A program made the translations under genes and the position numbers. From positions 1-12,196 of the forward strand of contig JAFXRA010000334.1 of the NCBI GenBank assembly GCA_017526725.1: a stretch of 12,196 bases of DNA. Reading direction: 5' to 3'. The notes below the pieces were generated by a model, which had not been told where the DNA came from, ran no database searches, and worked only from the letters and a program-made list of their open reading frames with translations. Position 1 is the stretch's first letter, and the number at the start of each line of letters is the position of its first letter. Origin of the DNA: Candidatus Rifleibacteriota bacterium. Lineage in GTDB: Bacteria; Riflebacteria; Ozemobacteria; Ozemobacterales; Ozemobacteraceae. This document shows positions 1-7,183 of this stretch, one piece after another.

Positions 1-665
1 CTGCCGTCTAATCCTGTTACCCAATAACCTGCTTTTTTCAGGTCTTCTAAAGCTTCACAGAGATTGTTTACTCTGGCTACTGGTAGCCATGCTGCTGCTC
101 CTTGAGCTGTCCTAACTGCCCATTCTGTCATACCGGCAGAACGATGTTTGGGAATAATAACCCCGTCACAGCCCATAGCTTCAACTGTTCGCACTATAGC
201 CCCAAGATTTCTTGCATCTTCAACCTGATTTAAAGCAACAAGAACCTGATGGCCTTCTTCTGCTCTTTCAATTAACTCATCAAGTTCTGAATATTCAAAA
301 GCAGCCGCTTCAGCAGCAACTCCCTGAGTCTTTTCTCCGAATTTCTTTTCAAAAATATCAGGAGAGAGCTCTTTTACAGGAACACTGGCCTTACTTGCAA
401 GTTCTTTTATCTGTGCAGCAATACCGCCTCGAACAGCTGCTGATATATATATTGAATTCAAAGACTGGCCGCTTTCAAGAGCTTGAACAACTTCGTGTCT
501 GCCTTTTAAATACAGAGAATCAGAATCATTTCTTTCTTCAGATTTCTTTTCGAAACTTCTACCGCCTCTATCTGGTTTTCTAAAATTGTCTTTTTTATCA
601 AAACTTCTTTTGTTGTTCTGTTTATTAGAATCTTTGTATTTATTGTTTTTATTGAATCTTTCCAT
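1..665 (-). CDS. rlmB: 23S rRNA 2'-O-methyltransferase, TrmH/SpoU family (RlmB), 3' end cut by window
   Basis: Reading the minus strand from 665 gives at least 221 residues, open to the window edge. It resembles the SPOUT RNA 2'-O-ribose methyltransferases RlmB/TrmH, which use S-adenosylmethionine to modify 23S rRNA or tRNA. Residues 51-125 look like the small substrate-binding domain (starting LYLKGRHEVVQAL). Residues 146-159 are the family motif NQVEDARNLGAIVR and 170-177 are IIPKHRSA. The last SAM-knot motif lies beyond the window. The first ~48 residues are an Asn/Lys/Arg-rich, low-complexity extension absent from E. coli RlmB; it may add RNA affinity (inference). The ATG at 663-665 follows an AAGGA Shine-Dalgarno seven bases upstream. 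It is the last visible gene of cysS-mrnC-rlmB, 36 bases after mrnC. Family assignment is firm; RlmB rather than another TrmH paralog rests on neighbours and the IIPKHRSA motif. Confidence 0.9.
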   Translation of the reverse strand, partial: MERFNKNNKYKDSNKQNNKRSFDKKDNFRKPDRGGRSFEKKSEERNDSDSLYLKGRHEVVQALESGQSLNSIYISAAVRGGIAAQIKELASKASVPVKELSPDIFEKKFGEKTQGVAAEAAAFEYSELDELIERAEEGHQVLVALNQVEDARNLGAIVRTVEAMGCDGVIIPKHRSAGMTEWAVRTAQGAAAWLPVARVNNLCEALEDLKKAGYWVTGLDG

Positions 666-701
666 TTTTATTTCCTTAATCATAGAAAACCAGCTATTTG
701 A

Positions 702-1151
702 TTATTCTTCAGAAGAAGATAAATCAATTGCAGTCTGAATAACCTCTGTCATACGTTCTGTCTGACCGGTAACAAACAAATAACCTACCCAGGCTTCTAA
801 AGCTGTTGCCTTAGCATATTCCAATCTAGTGCCAGAACCGTATCTAACAGGAATCTTTGCGTTTCTCCAGGTTTTTACCATTTTCATTTCTGCTTCAGGC
901 AATTCAGGGAAAATGCTATCGAAAACTTTTGCCTGTGCGGGTGAGCTTACTATTCCAACGAGGGAATCATGCAGTCTCCCGGCACCATCTATACCTATAG
1001 AAACATGATTTAGTCTTAAAGCTAGTTCATAAACAGCATCACCTATGTAAGCCAATGTCCTAGCCGGCAATTTTGCTGCTTCTTCAGGGTTCCAGGTTTC
1101 TTTTATACTGAAAATATCGGAGCCTTTTAGTAGAGTTTTGTTTATATCCAT
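702..1151 (-). CDS. mrnC: Mini-ribonuclease III
   Basis: This 149-residue protein is an RNase III catalytic domain without the dsRNA-binding domain, the hallmark of Mini-III, which matures 23S rRNA ends in B. subtilis. The signature LAYIGDAVYEL (residues 33-43) holds the acidic residues D38 and E42. A second conserved block, EYAKATALEAWVGYLF (111-126), supplies E119. These are the expected metal-binding acids of the family. I chose the ATG at 1149-1151 (MDINKT). The longer frame from a TTG at 1211 would translate a heptamer repeat array into a non-family N-terminus. No Shine-Dalgarno precedes either start, which is odd because rlmB and cysS both have one. Placement between cysS and rlmB matches Bacillus and supports the assignment. 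Confidence 0.9.
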   Translation of the reverse strand: MDINKTLLKGSDIFSIKETWNPEEAAKLPARTLAYIGDAVYELALRLNHVSIGIDGAGRLHDSLVGIVSSPAQAKVFDSIFPELPEAEMKMVKTWRNAKIPVRYGSGTRLEYAKATALEAWVGYLFVTGQTERMTEVIQTAIDLSSSEE

Positions 1152-1158
1152 GATTATT

Positions 1159-1200
1159 AAGATAGAAGATTGAAGATAGAAGATTGCAGAGAGAAGAATT
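1159..1200. repeat. Short heptanucleotide tandem array
   Basis: On the plus strand the units read AAGATAG, AAGATTG, AAGATAG, AAGATTG, then the diverged CAGAGAG and AAGAATT, each exactly 7 bases. The same units in the same strand sense recur at 8381-8401. The array sits 8 bp upstream of the chosen mrnC start and occupies its Shine-Dalgarno region. Confidence 0.75.
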
Positions 1201-1219
1201 CGTCTAAACAAGAAGAAAT

Positions 1220-1277
1220 ATAGAGTTTCTCTATGCTCTTAGAGACGAAGTCTCGTCCGCTCTCCGCTCTATGCTCT
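1220..1277. repeat. Cluster of hairpins and an 11-bp direct repeat between cysS and mrnC
   Basis: ATAGAG-TTT-CTCTAT (1220-1234) is a perfect 6-bp stem with a 3-base loop. GAGAC-GAA-GTCTC (1242-1254) is a second one, and it can refold as GACGA-AGTC-TCGTC (1244-1257). The 11-mer CTCTATGCTCT occurs at 1229-1239 and again at 1267-1277. On the minus (mRNA) strand there is no T-run of terminator quality after these stems. They could be RNA-processing or attenuation elements inside the operon, or a remnant of a dispersed intergenic repeat. Function is not known. Confidence 0.6.
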
Positions 1278-1281
1278 AAAG

Positions 1282-2733
1282 TCAGGCTCTCTTCCAGCGA
1301 ACCCCATCTTTGGTGTCTTCAAGAACTATACCAACAGACTTAAGCTTATCTCTGATTGCATCAGCCTTGTCGTATTTCTTCTGAGATTTCATTTCCTTGC
1401 GAAATTCGATAACCATATCCATAATCGGACCCAGATCTATATCAGAACTAGCTTTCTGGTTTTCGGGAAGAATACCAAGAATATCACCAGCCCAAAGTTT
1501 AATAACGTCATAAACCTTTTTAGCTGCTTCCGAAGAAATAGAACTTGAACCAATAAAACGGTTGATATTTGTAACGAAAGAATAGATAGCTGCTATAGCG
1601 CCTGGTGTATCAAGATCGTCATCAAGACAATCCTTTATTTTTTCGTTAACTTCGTCTGCAAGTTTCTTTGCTTCACCATCAGCAACACTAGCACCAACAT
1701 TTTTGTCGATAAGTTCAAGAAGCTCATTCTGTATCTGAGCTAAACGGTTAATTCCGCTTTGAGTTGCAGAAATAGCTTCTTCTGTATAGTTACTGGGTGA
1801 ACGATAATGAGTGCTGAGAATGAAGGCTCTGATAGCTTCTGGAGAATGCTTAGAGAGCAAATCTTCACAAGTCTTGAAATTGCCTAAAGATTTTCCCATC
1901 TTTACGCCGTCAACGGTAACCATATTGTTATGAACCCAATAACGGCAGAAAGGAACGCCGTATAATGCTTCTGATTGAGCGATTTCACATTCGTGGTGAG
2001 GGAACTTGTTTTCTAATCCGCCACCATGAATATCAAAAGTCTGCCCCAAGTACTTATTAGACATTACAGAACATTCGATATGCCAACCAGGATAACCTTC
2101 ACCCCAGGGAGAGTTCCATTTGAGTATGTGACCAGCTTCGGCCCTTTTCCATAAAGCAAAGTCTCTTGGATTGCGTTTATCTGAACGTTCTTCAACACGA
2201 ACAGCTTCTTTCTGTTCATCTAACTTTCTGCCAGAAAGCTTGCCATATTGCGGAAACGACTCTACATCAAAATAGACGTTGCCGTTTTCAGTAACATAGG
2301 CGTGGCCTTTTTCGATAAGCCCCTGTATTGCTTCTATCTGTTCAGGAATATGCTGACTGGCTCTGACATAAAAACTTGGGTGAGCAAGACGAAGTTTTTC
2401 CATATCGTTCATGTATTGTCTAGTCCATTTATCAACTATTTCCCAAGGATGAACCTTGTCGATACGTGCTTGCCGCTGAATCTTGTCTTCACCGTTATCG
2501 CCGTCATCTGTCAGGTGACCAACATCTGTTATATTCTGAACATATCTGACTTTATAGCCAGAATTGCGCAAATGTTTTGCCAATACGTCAAAGGTAATAT
2601 AGCTTTTTGCATGACCAAGATGAGGCGGGCCATAAACTGTCGGACCGCATACATACATTCCAACATAGCCTTCTTCACGAGGCTTAAAAATTTCTTTCAT
2701 TCTTGACATTGAATTATAAAGCATTAAAGCCAT
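1282..2733 (-). CDS. cysS: Cysteinyl-tRNA synthetase
   Basis: This 483-residue class I aminoacyl-tRNA synthetase charges tRNA-Cys with cysteine in the cytoplasm. Visible landmarks are the CGPTVYG entry motif with C29, the HIGH-type motif HLGH (38-41) and the KMSKS loop in the form KMGKS (278-282) followed by LGNF. The expected zinc ligands are C29, C221 (GWHIECS), H246 and E250 (FPHHECE). The C-terminus ends in the family pattern GIVLEDTKDGVRWKR. Length fits the family (about 460-490). The ATG at 2731-2733 is chosen because GGAGG lies six bases upstream; a start seven codons earlier would lack this. FPHHECE instead of the E. coli FPHHENE is a known lineage variant that keeps the ligands. It heads the minus-strand cluster; no clear sigma-70 promoter is visible upstream. 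Confidence 0.97.
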   Translation of the reverse strand: MALMLYNSMSRMKEIFKPREEGYVGMYVCGPTVYGPPHLGHAKSYITFDVLAKHLRNSGYKVRYVQNITDVGHLTDDGDNGEDKIQRQARIDKVHPWEIVDKWTRQYMNDMEKLRLAHPSFYVRASQHIPEQIEAIQGLIEKGHAYVTENGNVYFDVESFPQYGKLSGRKLDEQKEAVRVEERSDKRNPRDFALWKRAEAGHILKWNSPWGEGYPGWHIECSVMSNKYLGQTFDIHGGGLENKFPHHECEIAQSEALYGVPFCRYWVHNNMVTVDGVKMGKSLGNFKTCEDLLSKHSPEAIRAFILSTHYRSPSNYTEEAISATQSGINRLAQIQNELLELIDKNVGASVADGEAKKLADEVNEKIKDCLDDDLDTPGAIAAIYSFVTNINRFIGSSSISSEAAKKVYDVIKLWAGDILGILPENQKASSDIDLGPIMDMVIEFRKEMKSQKKYDKADAIRDKLKSVGIVLEDTKDGVRWKRA

Positions 2734-2838
2734 ATTATTCCTCCAGTTATCCATTTAGGGATTAGGGCGTTATTATCAGTTTATTTTTCAAAAGAGAATA
2801 ATATCACAGCTTATATTATTTAGTTAGTTTTTTATTCT

Positions 2839-2864
2839 GACTAAAAAATTTTAAAATTTTAGTC
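2839..2864. repeat. 26-bp AT-rich inverted repeat in a divergent intergenic region
   Basis: GACTAAAA and TTTTAGTC are perfect 8-base arms around a 10-base A/T spacer. It lies between the divergent cysS and SLH-like genes, 64 bp before the latter's start. It could be an operator dyad or a UTR stem. It has no GC-rich stem or T-run of an intrinsic terminator. The rest of 2734-2927 is AT-rich and I see no convincing promoter hexamer pair in either direction. Confidence 0.55.
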
Positions 2865-2927
2865 AACTCTTTTCAAATTACTGCCGATGTGAATCAAGGA
2901 AAATTAGAATACCTGGAGGGTATAGGA

Positions 2928-4355
2928 ATGCTTATCTGCAAAAAAGAATTTATCGCAGGATTATTAATGGCCGCTATTTCTGTTTCAGCCGTAACAAACA
3001 TATCATCACTATATGCTGTTGAAAGAAAATATGCTTCTGAAGTAGAATTCTCTCAGAGAATCGGATTATTTGATTCAGAACGCTTAAGTGAAAAAACACT
3101 CAAGAGCAACATCGCTGAAATAGCTTTTTACAGAGGCCTTAACCTGATTCTGGTAAATAAAGGCATAGTTAAAAACTTCAATACTCATAATTTAGAATCT
3201 CTGGGTATTACACAGACTACTTCTCCTATGAGCAGCTTAACAAGACAAAAAGCAGCTGAAACAATTATGAGAGCAATGATATATGCTCAGAAAAAGGGAA
3301 TGTTAAAAGTTCCTGATACTACTAAGAAGAGAGCATTCAGAGATTATTCTCCAGAAGAAAAATATCAGGAAATGATGAGTTATGCCATTGAAAAAGGCGT
3401 ATTCAAAGGCATGAGCAGAAATAACTTCAAACCAAATAAGAAACTCAGCGTCAGAGAAGCTTTGAATTTCTTAAAGAACCTTTATGAACTTGAAATGAAA
3501 AAACCAGACAAAGTTATTAAAGAAAAAGAAACTGCTCCTGCTGCTGAAAAACCTCAGACCACAGTAAAACCACAGGTTAAAACAGTTTATATAGAACCCG
3601 ATATCACAAAATTCTTCAATGATATCACTCCAACCAATCCATTGGCAGAAACAATGAAAAAGTTGATCAATGCAGGCGCTTTCGATACTGTTGATTTAAA
3701 TCATGAATTGAGCCTTCCAAAGAGTATTAAAAATGGTGATATGATGACTATCTGTAAAGATATGCTTACTAAAGCAGGAAAAGCAGATATGATAAGCAGA
3801 GTGTCAGAAGTTGAAACCTCTGTTAATGCAGACGATGCTCTCACAAGAAACAGCCTGGCCAAATTAGGCGCTGTAATGAGTGACGCTTATCCACACAAAG
3901 ATTATAATATCAGAGTTAATTACATTGATGTAAAAGAAGGTTCTGCTGTAGACAAAGCCCTTAAACATATTGCCAAAGCCGGTATCAAAATGGGTTATTC
4001 TGATAGCAGCTTCAAAGGAAACGAAAAAGTCAGCCGCTACGAAACCTTCAGCCTTCTTGGTATCCTCGTTGGTGACAATGTAGGTTCAAAAATCAAGGTT
4101 GAAAAAGTAGTCAATACTCCTGTTCCTGAAGCTCCTGTTAAGACCACAGAAGAAAAAGTTGTAGTAAAAGAAAAGAAAACAGCACCAAAAACTGAACAGA
4201 AAACAATCAAATACGATATCAAAGATTCAACAAAAGCCTCTAAACTTGAACAGCAGCTTAGAGACAAATACGATGGACTTACTTTCCAGCAGAGAATCGA
4301 AATACGCAAGAAACAGTTCCACAAGATTTTGAACAGTGAAAGTACAGTAGAATAA
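2928..4355 (+). CDS. Secreted protein with S-layer-homology (SLH)-like domains
   Basis: The 475-residue product begins with a Sec signal peptide (MLICKKEF, hydrophobic core to ~residue 28, likely cleavage after SLYA, residue 30). Residues 137-186 look like an SLH domain (FRDY..., AIEKGVFKGM, NFKPNKKLSVREA). A second lies at 332-380 (YIDV, HIAKAGIKMGYSDSSFKGNEKVSRYE), and 232-285 may be a degenerate third. Lys/Pro/Glu-rich linkers lie at about 191-222 and 391-428, and a charged helical tail ends the protein. SLH domains bind cell-wall or envelope polysaccharide; the ligand here is unknown. The ATG at 2928 is chosen because GGAGG lies upstream at the right distance and the signal peptide starts there; the GTG at 2889 would put 13 residues ahead of it. 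The gene ends in a strong terminator. Adhesin or S-layer role is inference. Confidence 0.8.
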   Translation: MLICKKEFIAGLLMAAISVSAVTNISSLYAVERKYASEVEFSQRIGLFDSERLSEKTLKSNIAEIAFYRGLNLILVNKGIVKNFNTHNLESLGITQTTSPMSSLTRQKAAETIMRAMIYAQKKGMLKVPDTTKKRAFRDYSPEEKYQEMMSYAIEKGVFKGMSRNNFKPNKKLSVREALNFLKNLYELEMKKPDKVIKEKETAPAAEKPQTTVKPQVKTVYIEPDITKFFNDITPTNPLAETMKKLINAGAFDTVDLNHELSLPKSIKNGDMMTICKDMLTKAGKADMISRVSEVETSVNADDALTRNSLAKLGAVMSDAYPHKDYNIRVNYIDVKEGSAVDKALKHIAKAGIKMGYSDSSFKGNEKVSRYETFSLLGILVGDNVGSKIKVEKVVNTPVPEAPVKTTEEKVVVKEKKTAPKTEQKTIKYDIKDSTKASKLEQQLRDKYDGLTFQQRIEIRKKQFHKILNSESTVE

Positions 4356-5283
4356 CGATTAAGAATACAAAGCCTGCTTCAAGCGAAAGCCTTATCAAAG
4401 CCTGAAGCAGGCTTTTTTCATGCTCGGAATCTGTCTCGTGATTTGTATCATGACTATGTTCACGCTGATGTTCATGATTATGCTTTTCAAAGGCTTTTTC
4501 TTCACTAATAAAAGAATAGTTATGCTTTTGTGAATAATCTGATAAATCTTTTAAAGGCTCAAAAACCCCTGTTTGCTTATATTTAAATAATAGTTCAGCG
4601 AGCCTATCACCGCTTTCTTCCAGTTTATTACCGCTGTTTTCCCAAGCTTCTAATGCCACACTAGGTTTTTCAAGTTCCCAGAATATTCTTGCTTTAATAA
4701 CATAATAGTTCTCTAATTTAAAGACAGGGTCAGGAAAATCGCTTGTTTTTACAAACTTTGCAATAGCTTTATCTATATATATGCTGGACTTTTCCAAGTC
4801 ATTTTTACGATTTGAAGAATCCTTTGATTGACTAAATAAATGAATAAAAGCCGCTGAAGCATAAAGTTCGTGAAGATATTTTGAATTCTCACAATTATAA
4901 AAAGCATCTTCGAGCAACTTTAATGCTTCGCTTCGCATACCTAGATGATAAGCGTAATTGCTGGCTAAAAGACGATAGGGAGCCGTTTCTTCAGGGCAAA
5001 GAGCTATAACAGATTTTAAGTAAGGAATAATATCTGTGTTGCCGGCATATGAGCCTGCAGCAAAAAACTGACCAGATACAGACGGACCTTTATGCATAAG
5101 ATGGTCGGCTTTTTCCCAGAATCTGGCCGCAATAAAAGCACGAAGTCTTTCAGGAAGTATCTGCAAAGCATCAAAGCTACGCTTATAGCTTTTTTTATTA
5201 TTCTGCTCAGGTAAAAAAATATGAAAAACCAAACTAAGCAGTAAAAAAAGCATAGATAGAATTATCAGTCTTTTTGAACTCAT
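4279..5283 (-). CDS. Membrane-anchored TPR-like protein with His-rich segment, third gene of ABC operon
   Basis: I do not recognise a named family for this 334-residue protein. Residues 5-25 form an N-terminal membrane anchor or uncleaved signal. Residues ~40-235 are helical and Tyr/Leu/Ala-rich with TPR-like stretches (YRLLASNYAYHLGMRSEALK, 103-122). Residues 267-290 are rich in His, Glu and Asp (seven His), suggesting metal binding. Residues ~302-316 (AGFVFLIVILLYFHC) form a possible C-terminal membrane helix followed by a Cys/basic tail. Its ATG overlaps the permease stop as ATGA, so translation is probably coupled, and it likely works with the exporter. The 3' end overlaps the convergent SLH gene by 77 bp and crosses that gene's terminator. 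A role as accessory or metal-sensing subunit is inference. The final ~30 residues are the least certain because they are antisense to another gene. Confidence 0.75.
   Translation of the reverse strand: MSSKRLIILSMLFLLLSLVFHIFLPEQNNKKSYKRSFDALQILPERLRAFIAARFWEKADHLMHKGPSVSGQFFAAGSYAGNTDIIPYLKSVIALCPEETAPYRLLASNYAYHLGMRSEALKLLEDAFYNCENSKYLHELYASAAFIHLFSQSKDSSNRKNDLEKSSIYIDKAIAKFVKTSDFPDPVFKLENYYVIKARIFWELEKPSVALEAWENSGNKLEESGDRLAELLFKYKQTGVFEPLKDLSDYSQKHNYSFISEEKAFEKHNHEHQREHSHDTNHETDSEHEKSLLQALIRLSLEAGFVFLIVILLYFHCSKSCGTVSCVFRFSAGK
4369..4418 (+). terminator. Intrinsic terminator of the SLH-like gene
   Basis: Perfect 13-base arms AAAGCCTGCTTCA (4369-4381) and TGAAGCAGGCTTT (4403-4415) enclose a 21-base loop, with a T6 run at 4413-4418. 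It starts 14 bp after the stop codon. On the minus strand the stem is followed only by an interrupted T-run, so termination is expected mainly rightward. The stem lies inside the reading frame of the convergent gene. Confidence 0.9.
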
Positions 5284-6011
5284 AAGTCTTTATGCCTTAA
5301 AACCAGACCAGCCAAAGTAATATAAAATAAACTGATAAACAGAGAATAAACCAATATCATCAAAAAGGAATAGAGATCTCCCTGTTCTATCAGAATATTG
5401 AAGAGTTCAGCATCAGGGAAGAAGACAGAAATTGCTTCGGCAGCCCAATAATTTAAACTTGCTTTAAGATACGACAAAGAATGAGCCATAAAGAAAAATG
5501 GCAGCATCATTCCAACAGACATCAAGCGGCTTAAAAATGTTGAAAAAAATACAAACACAGAAAAGAAGACAGAATATTCTAACCATATTGCAAAAGCAGC
5601 TTTAAACGAAGAATATATAAAGCTTCCGGAAGTAAAATATATCAGTAGAGACAATAATAAAGAAAAAACTGCTAAAACAAAAACCAATACAAAACAGACT
5701 CCGCAGAATTTTCCCAAAGGAAAGAGTATGCGTGAATTCTGACGGCTGAAATAGAACCATGGAGTCGTCTGTTCTGAGGGCCAGAACAGGTGCTCGAAAC
5801 TTAATGTTCCGATTATAACTACTGCTAGAAAAGCCATAAGACCGCTTCCAACATCTAACACGAAACCGGATTGAAAACCGGGATTAGAAACTTCGAAAAG
5901 CCAAGCTGCCAAAAGCAGCGGAAGCATTATTAATAAAGAAGCAGTAACAATATTTTTTCTTAATGAAGAGACTACAACAACTTTTGCGATTTCGAAGACT
6001 TGTTTAAGCAT
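5280..6011 (-). CDS. ABC-2 type transporter permease
   Basis: This 243-residue integral membrane protein has about six hydrophobic segments (roughly 22-39, 52-72, 100-125, 135-160, 164-182, 213-236), the layout of ABC-2 exporter permeases of about 250 residues. An extended soluble loop (73-98, FEHLFWPSE...FSRQNSRILFPLGK) resembles the coupling region seen in NosY-like and related permeases. The ATG overlaps the ATPase end by 8 bases and has a strong GGGAGG Shine-Dalgarno at 6017-6022 within the ATPase gene. It should form the membrane channel with the ATPase encoded just upstream. The substrate cannot be read from the sequence. Confidence 0.85.
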   Translation of the reverse strand: MLKQVFEIAKVVVVSSLRKNIVTASLLIMLPLLLAAWLFEVSNPGFQSGFVLDVGSGLMAFLAVVIIGTLSFEHLFWPSEQTTPWFYFSRQNSRILFPLGKFCGVCFVLVFVLAVFSLLLSLLIYFTSGSFIYSSFKAAFAIWLEYSVFFSVFVFFSTFLSRLMSVGMMLPFFFMAHSLSYLKASLNYWAAEAISVFFPDAELFNILIEQGDLYSFLMILVYSLFISLFYITLAGLVLRHKDL

Positions 6012-6726
6012 TCTGGCCTCCCATCTCTATGAGAGAAGCAAATCTTTTTTCTAAGGCCTCCAAATTTGAATCAGAACAAAAATCGCTGACTGTTCCAGAA
6101 AAAATAATTTTTCCTTTGTGAGCCACAGCCATTTTATCGCAAAGTTCAGGCAAATCTGCCAACATATGAGTAGAAAAAATAATAGTATGACCTTCTGATT
6201 TTAACTGCTTTATAGCTGATTTTATAAGTTTTCTGCCCAATGGGTCCAACCCGCTGGTAGGTTCATCAAAAACGATAACCGCTGGCTTATAAACCGTTGC
6301 TGCAGCTAATGATAAGCGCTGTTTATTTCCCTTAGACAGAGTAGAAACAAGTTTATTTTTTAAACATTCCAGTTCAAACATTTTTAAACTTCTGTCCAAA
6401 AGCTCTGGCAAAGGATTTATTCCACTCAAACGGCAGGAAAGATTCAAAACTTCATTAACAGAAAGATAAGCCGGCAAATCAGGAATTTCTGGAGCAAAAC
6501 CAATTTGAGGAACAAGAGAATCTGAAAAAATAACATCAACTTTTCCTTCATCAAGTTTTATCATATTAAACAAAGCTTTTAATGCAGTTGTTTTCCCAGC
6601 TCCGTTTATACCAGCCAAGGCTAAAACCTCATTATCAGATACTTCTAAAGAAAACCCATCCAGAGCTTTAATACTCTCACCTGTTTTGGTCTTATAAATT
6701 TTTTTCAGATTATCAAATTTAATCAT
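6004..6726 (-). CDS. ABC transporter ATP-binding protein (ABC-2 exporter type)
   Basis: The 240-residue nucleotide-binding subunit has all core motifs: Walker A GINGAGKTT (39-47), a Q-loop region IGFAPE (75-80) with Glu where many ABC proteins have Gln (common in exporter ATPases), signature LSKGNKQRLSL (130-140), Walker B AVIVFDEP (149-156), D-loop SGLDP (158-162) and switch His187 in FSTH. Length is typical of ABC-2 exporter ATPases. It is first in a three-gene operon with the permease and a TPR-like anchored protein, joined by 8- and 4-base overlaps. No Shine-Dalgarno is visible before its ATG. A plausible promoter lies upstream (TTGAGT-17-TAAAAT) and overlaps the divergent STAS promoter. 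Substrate unknown. Confidence 0.95.
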   Translation of the reverse strand: MIKFDNLKKIYKTKTGESIKALDGFSLEVSDNEVLALAGINGAGKTTALKALFNMIKLDEGKVDVIFSDSLVPQIGFAPEIPDLPAYLSVNEVLNLSCRLSGINPLPELLDRSLKMFELECLKNKLVSTLSKGNKQRLSLAAATVYKPAVIVFDEPTSGLDPLGRKLIKSAIKQLKSEGHTIIFSTHMLADLPELCDKMAVAHKGKIIFSGTVSDFCSDSNLEALEKRFASLIEMGGQNA

Positions 6727-6766
6727 ATTCGTGTATTAAGAACTAAAAACATTTTAATATTTTTGA

Positions 6767-6795
6767 ATTTTACTAAAAACTTGACACTAACTCAA
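6767..6795 (-). promoter_or_regulatory. Probable sigma-70 promoter of the ABC operon
   Basis: On the minus strand TTGAGT (6790-6795) and TAAAAT (6767-6772) are spaced by 17 bases. Initiation would fall near 6760, giving a ~35-base leader for the ATPase gene. It shares DNA with the opposing STAS promoter. The region is AT-rich, so chance matches are possible. Confidence 0.5.
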
Positions 6796-6810
6796 TAGTC
6801 TTTCTATAAT
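6781..6810 (+). promoter_or_regulatory. Consensus sigma-70 promoter of the STAS gene
   Basis: TTGACA (6781-6786) and TATAAT (6805-6810) both match consensus exactly, with an 18-base spacer. The A of the STAS start codon is at 6818, eight bases after the -10 box, where transcription should begin. This predicts an mRNA with no 5' leader. Confidence 0.85.
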
Positions 6811-6817
6811 TCGAATT

Positions 6818-7177
6818 ATGAGTGATTTTAATTCTGAATTTTCAATTAGGGATAATATAGTCGTCGTTAAGACCCACGGATACCTCGATGATGCGGGAGG
6901 CCAAGTATTACGTCAAAGATGTAGTGAGCTTATCGACAAAGGTAACATATACTTCGTTTTCAATTTAGAAGGAACGCCTGTTATCAACTCTACCGGCTTA
7001 TCAATGATTCTGGATATACTAGTTCAGATAATAGATTACAGCGAAGGTGAAGCAGCAATTTGCGGTCTTACTTCTCTTACTCAGACTGCATTAAAAATGA
7101 CTGGTGTTTTAACTCTCTGTGAAAGTTATCCAACAGAAGACGAAGCTATCGAAGCCATAAAAGAAACTATTGGTTAA
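6818..7177 (+). CDS. STAS-domain protein, anti-sigma factor antagonist type
   Basis: The 119-residue product is a single STAS domain of the SpoIIAA/RsbV type. These proteins bind anti-sigma kinases and are switched off by Ser phosphorylation. The strand-loop-helix core VFNLEGTPVINSTGLSMIL (47-65) carries Ser58 in the pattern I-N-S-T-G-L, aligned with the phospho-serine motif D-S-S-G-L of SpoIIAA; Asp is replaced by Asn57. The ATG at 6818 is the only start that keeps the whole domain, and no Shine-Dalgarno precedes it. The consensus promoter suggests a leaderless transcript. It is divergent from the ABC operon. No partner sigma factor or anti-sigma kinase is in this window, so its target is unknown. 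It might instead act in another STAS role. Confidence 0.85.
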   Translation: MSDFNSEFSIRDNIVVVKTHGYLDDAGGQVLRQRCSELIDKGNIYFVFNLEGTPVINSTGLSMILDILVQIIDYSEGEAAICGLTSLTQTALKMTGVLTLCESYPTEDEAIEAIKETIG

Positions 7178-7183
7178 TCTTAT

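Noticed and set aside
212..583. Plus-strand open frame (Gln/Leu-rich)
   Set aside because: It is antisense to the conserved TrmH-family gene; its composition is the complement of that coding sequence.
1152..1211. Longer Mini-III start (TTG at 1209-1211)
   Set aside because: The added 20 residues come from repeat DNA, have no ribosome site, and lie outside the family's usual N-terminus.
2248..2706. Plus-strand open frame of 152 codons
   Set aside because: It is fully antisense to the motif-bearing part of cysS.
2755..2888. Riboswitch or T-box leader of cysS or the SLH-like gene
   Set aside because: The region is short and AT-rich, with no T-box sequence, conserved stems or terminator/antiterminator pair.
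4037..4324. Minus-strand open frame, Ser/Phe-rich
   Set aside because: It is antisense to the SLH-like gene; Phe/Ser bias mirrors Lys/Glu codons on the other strand.
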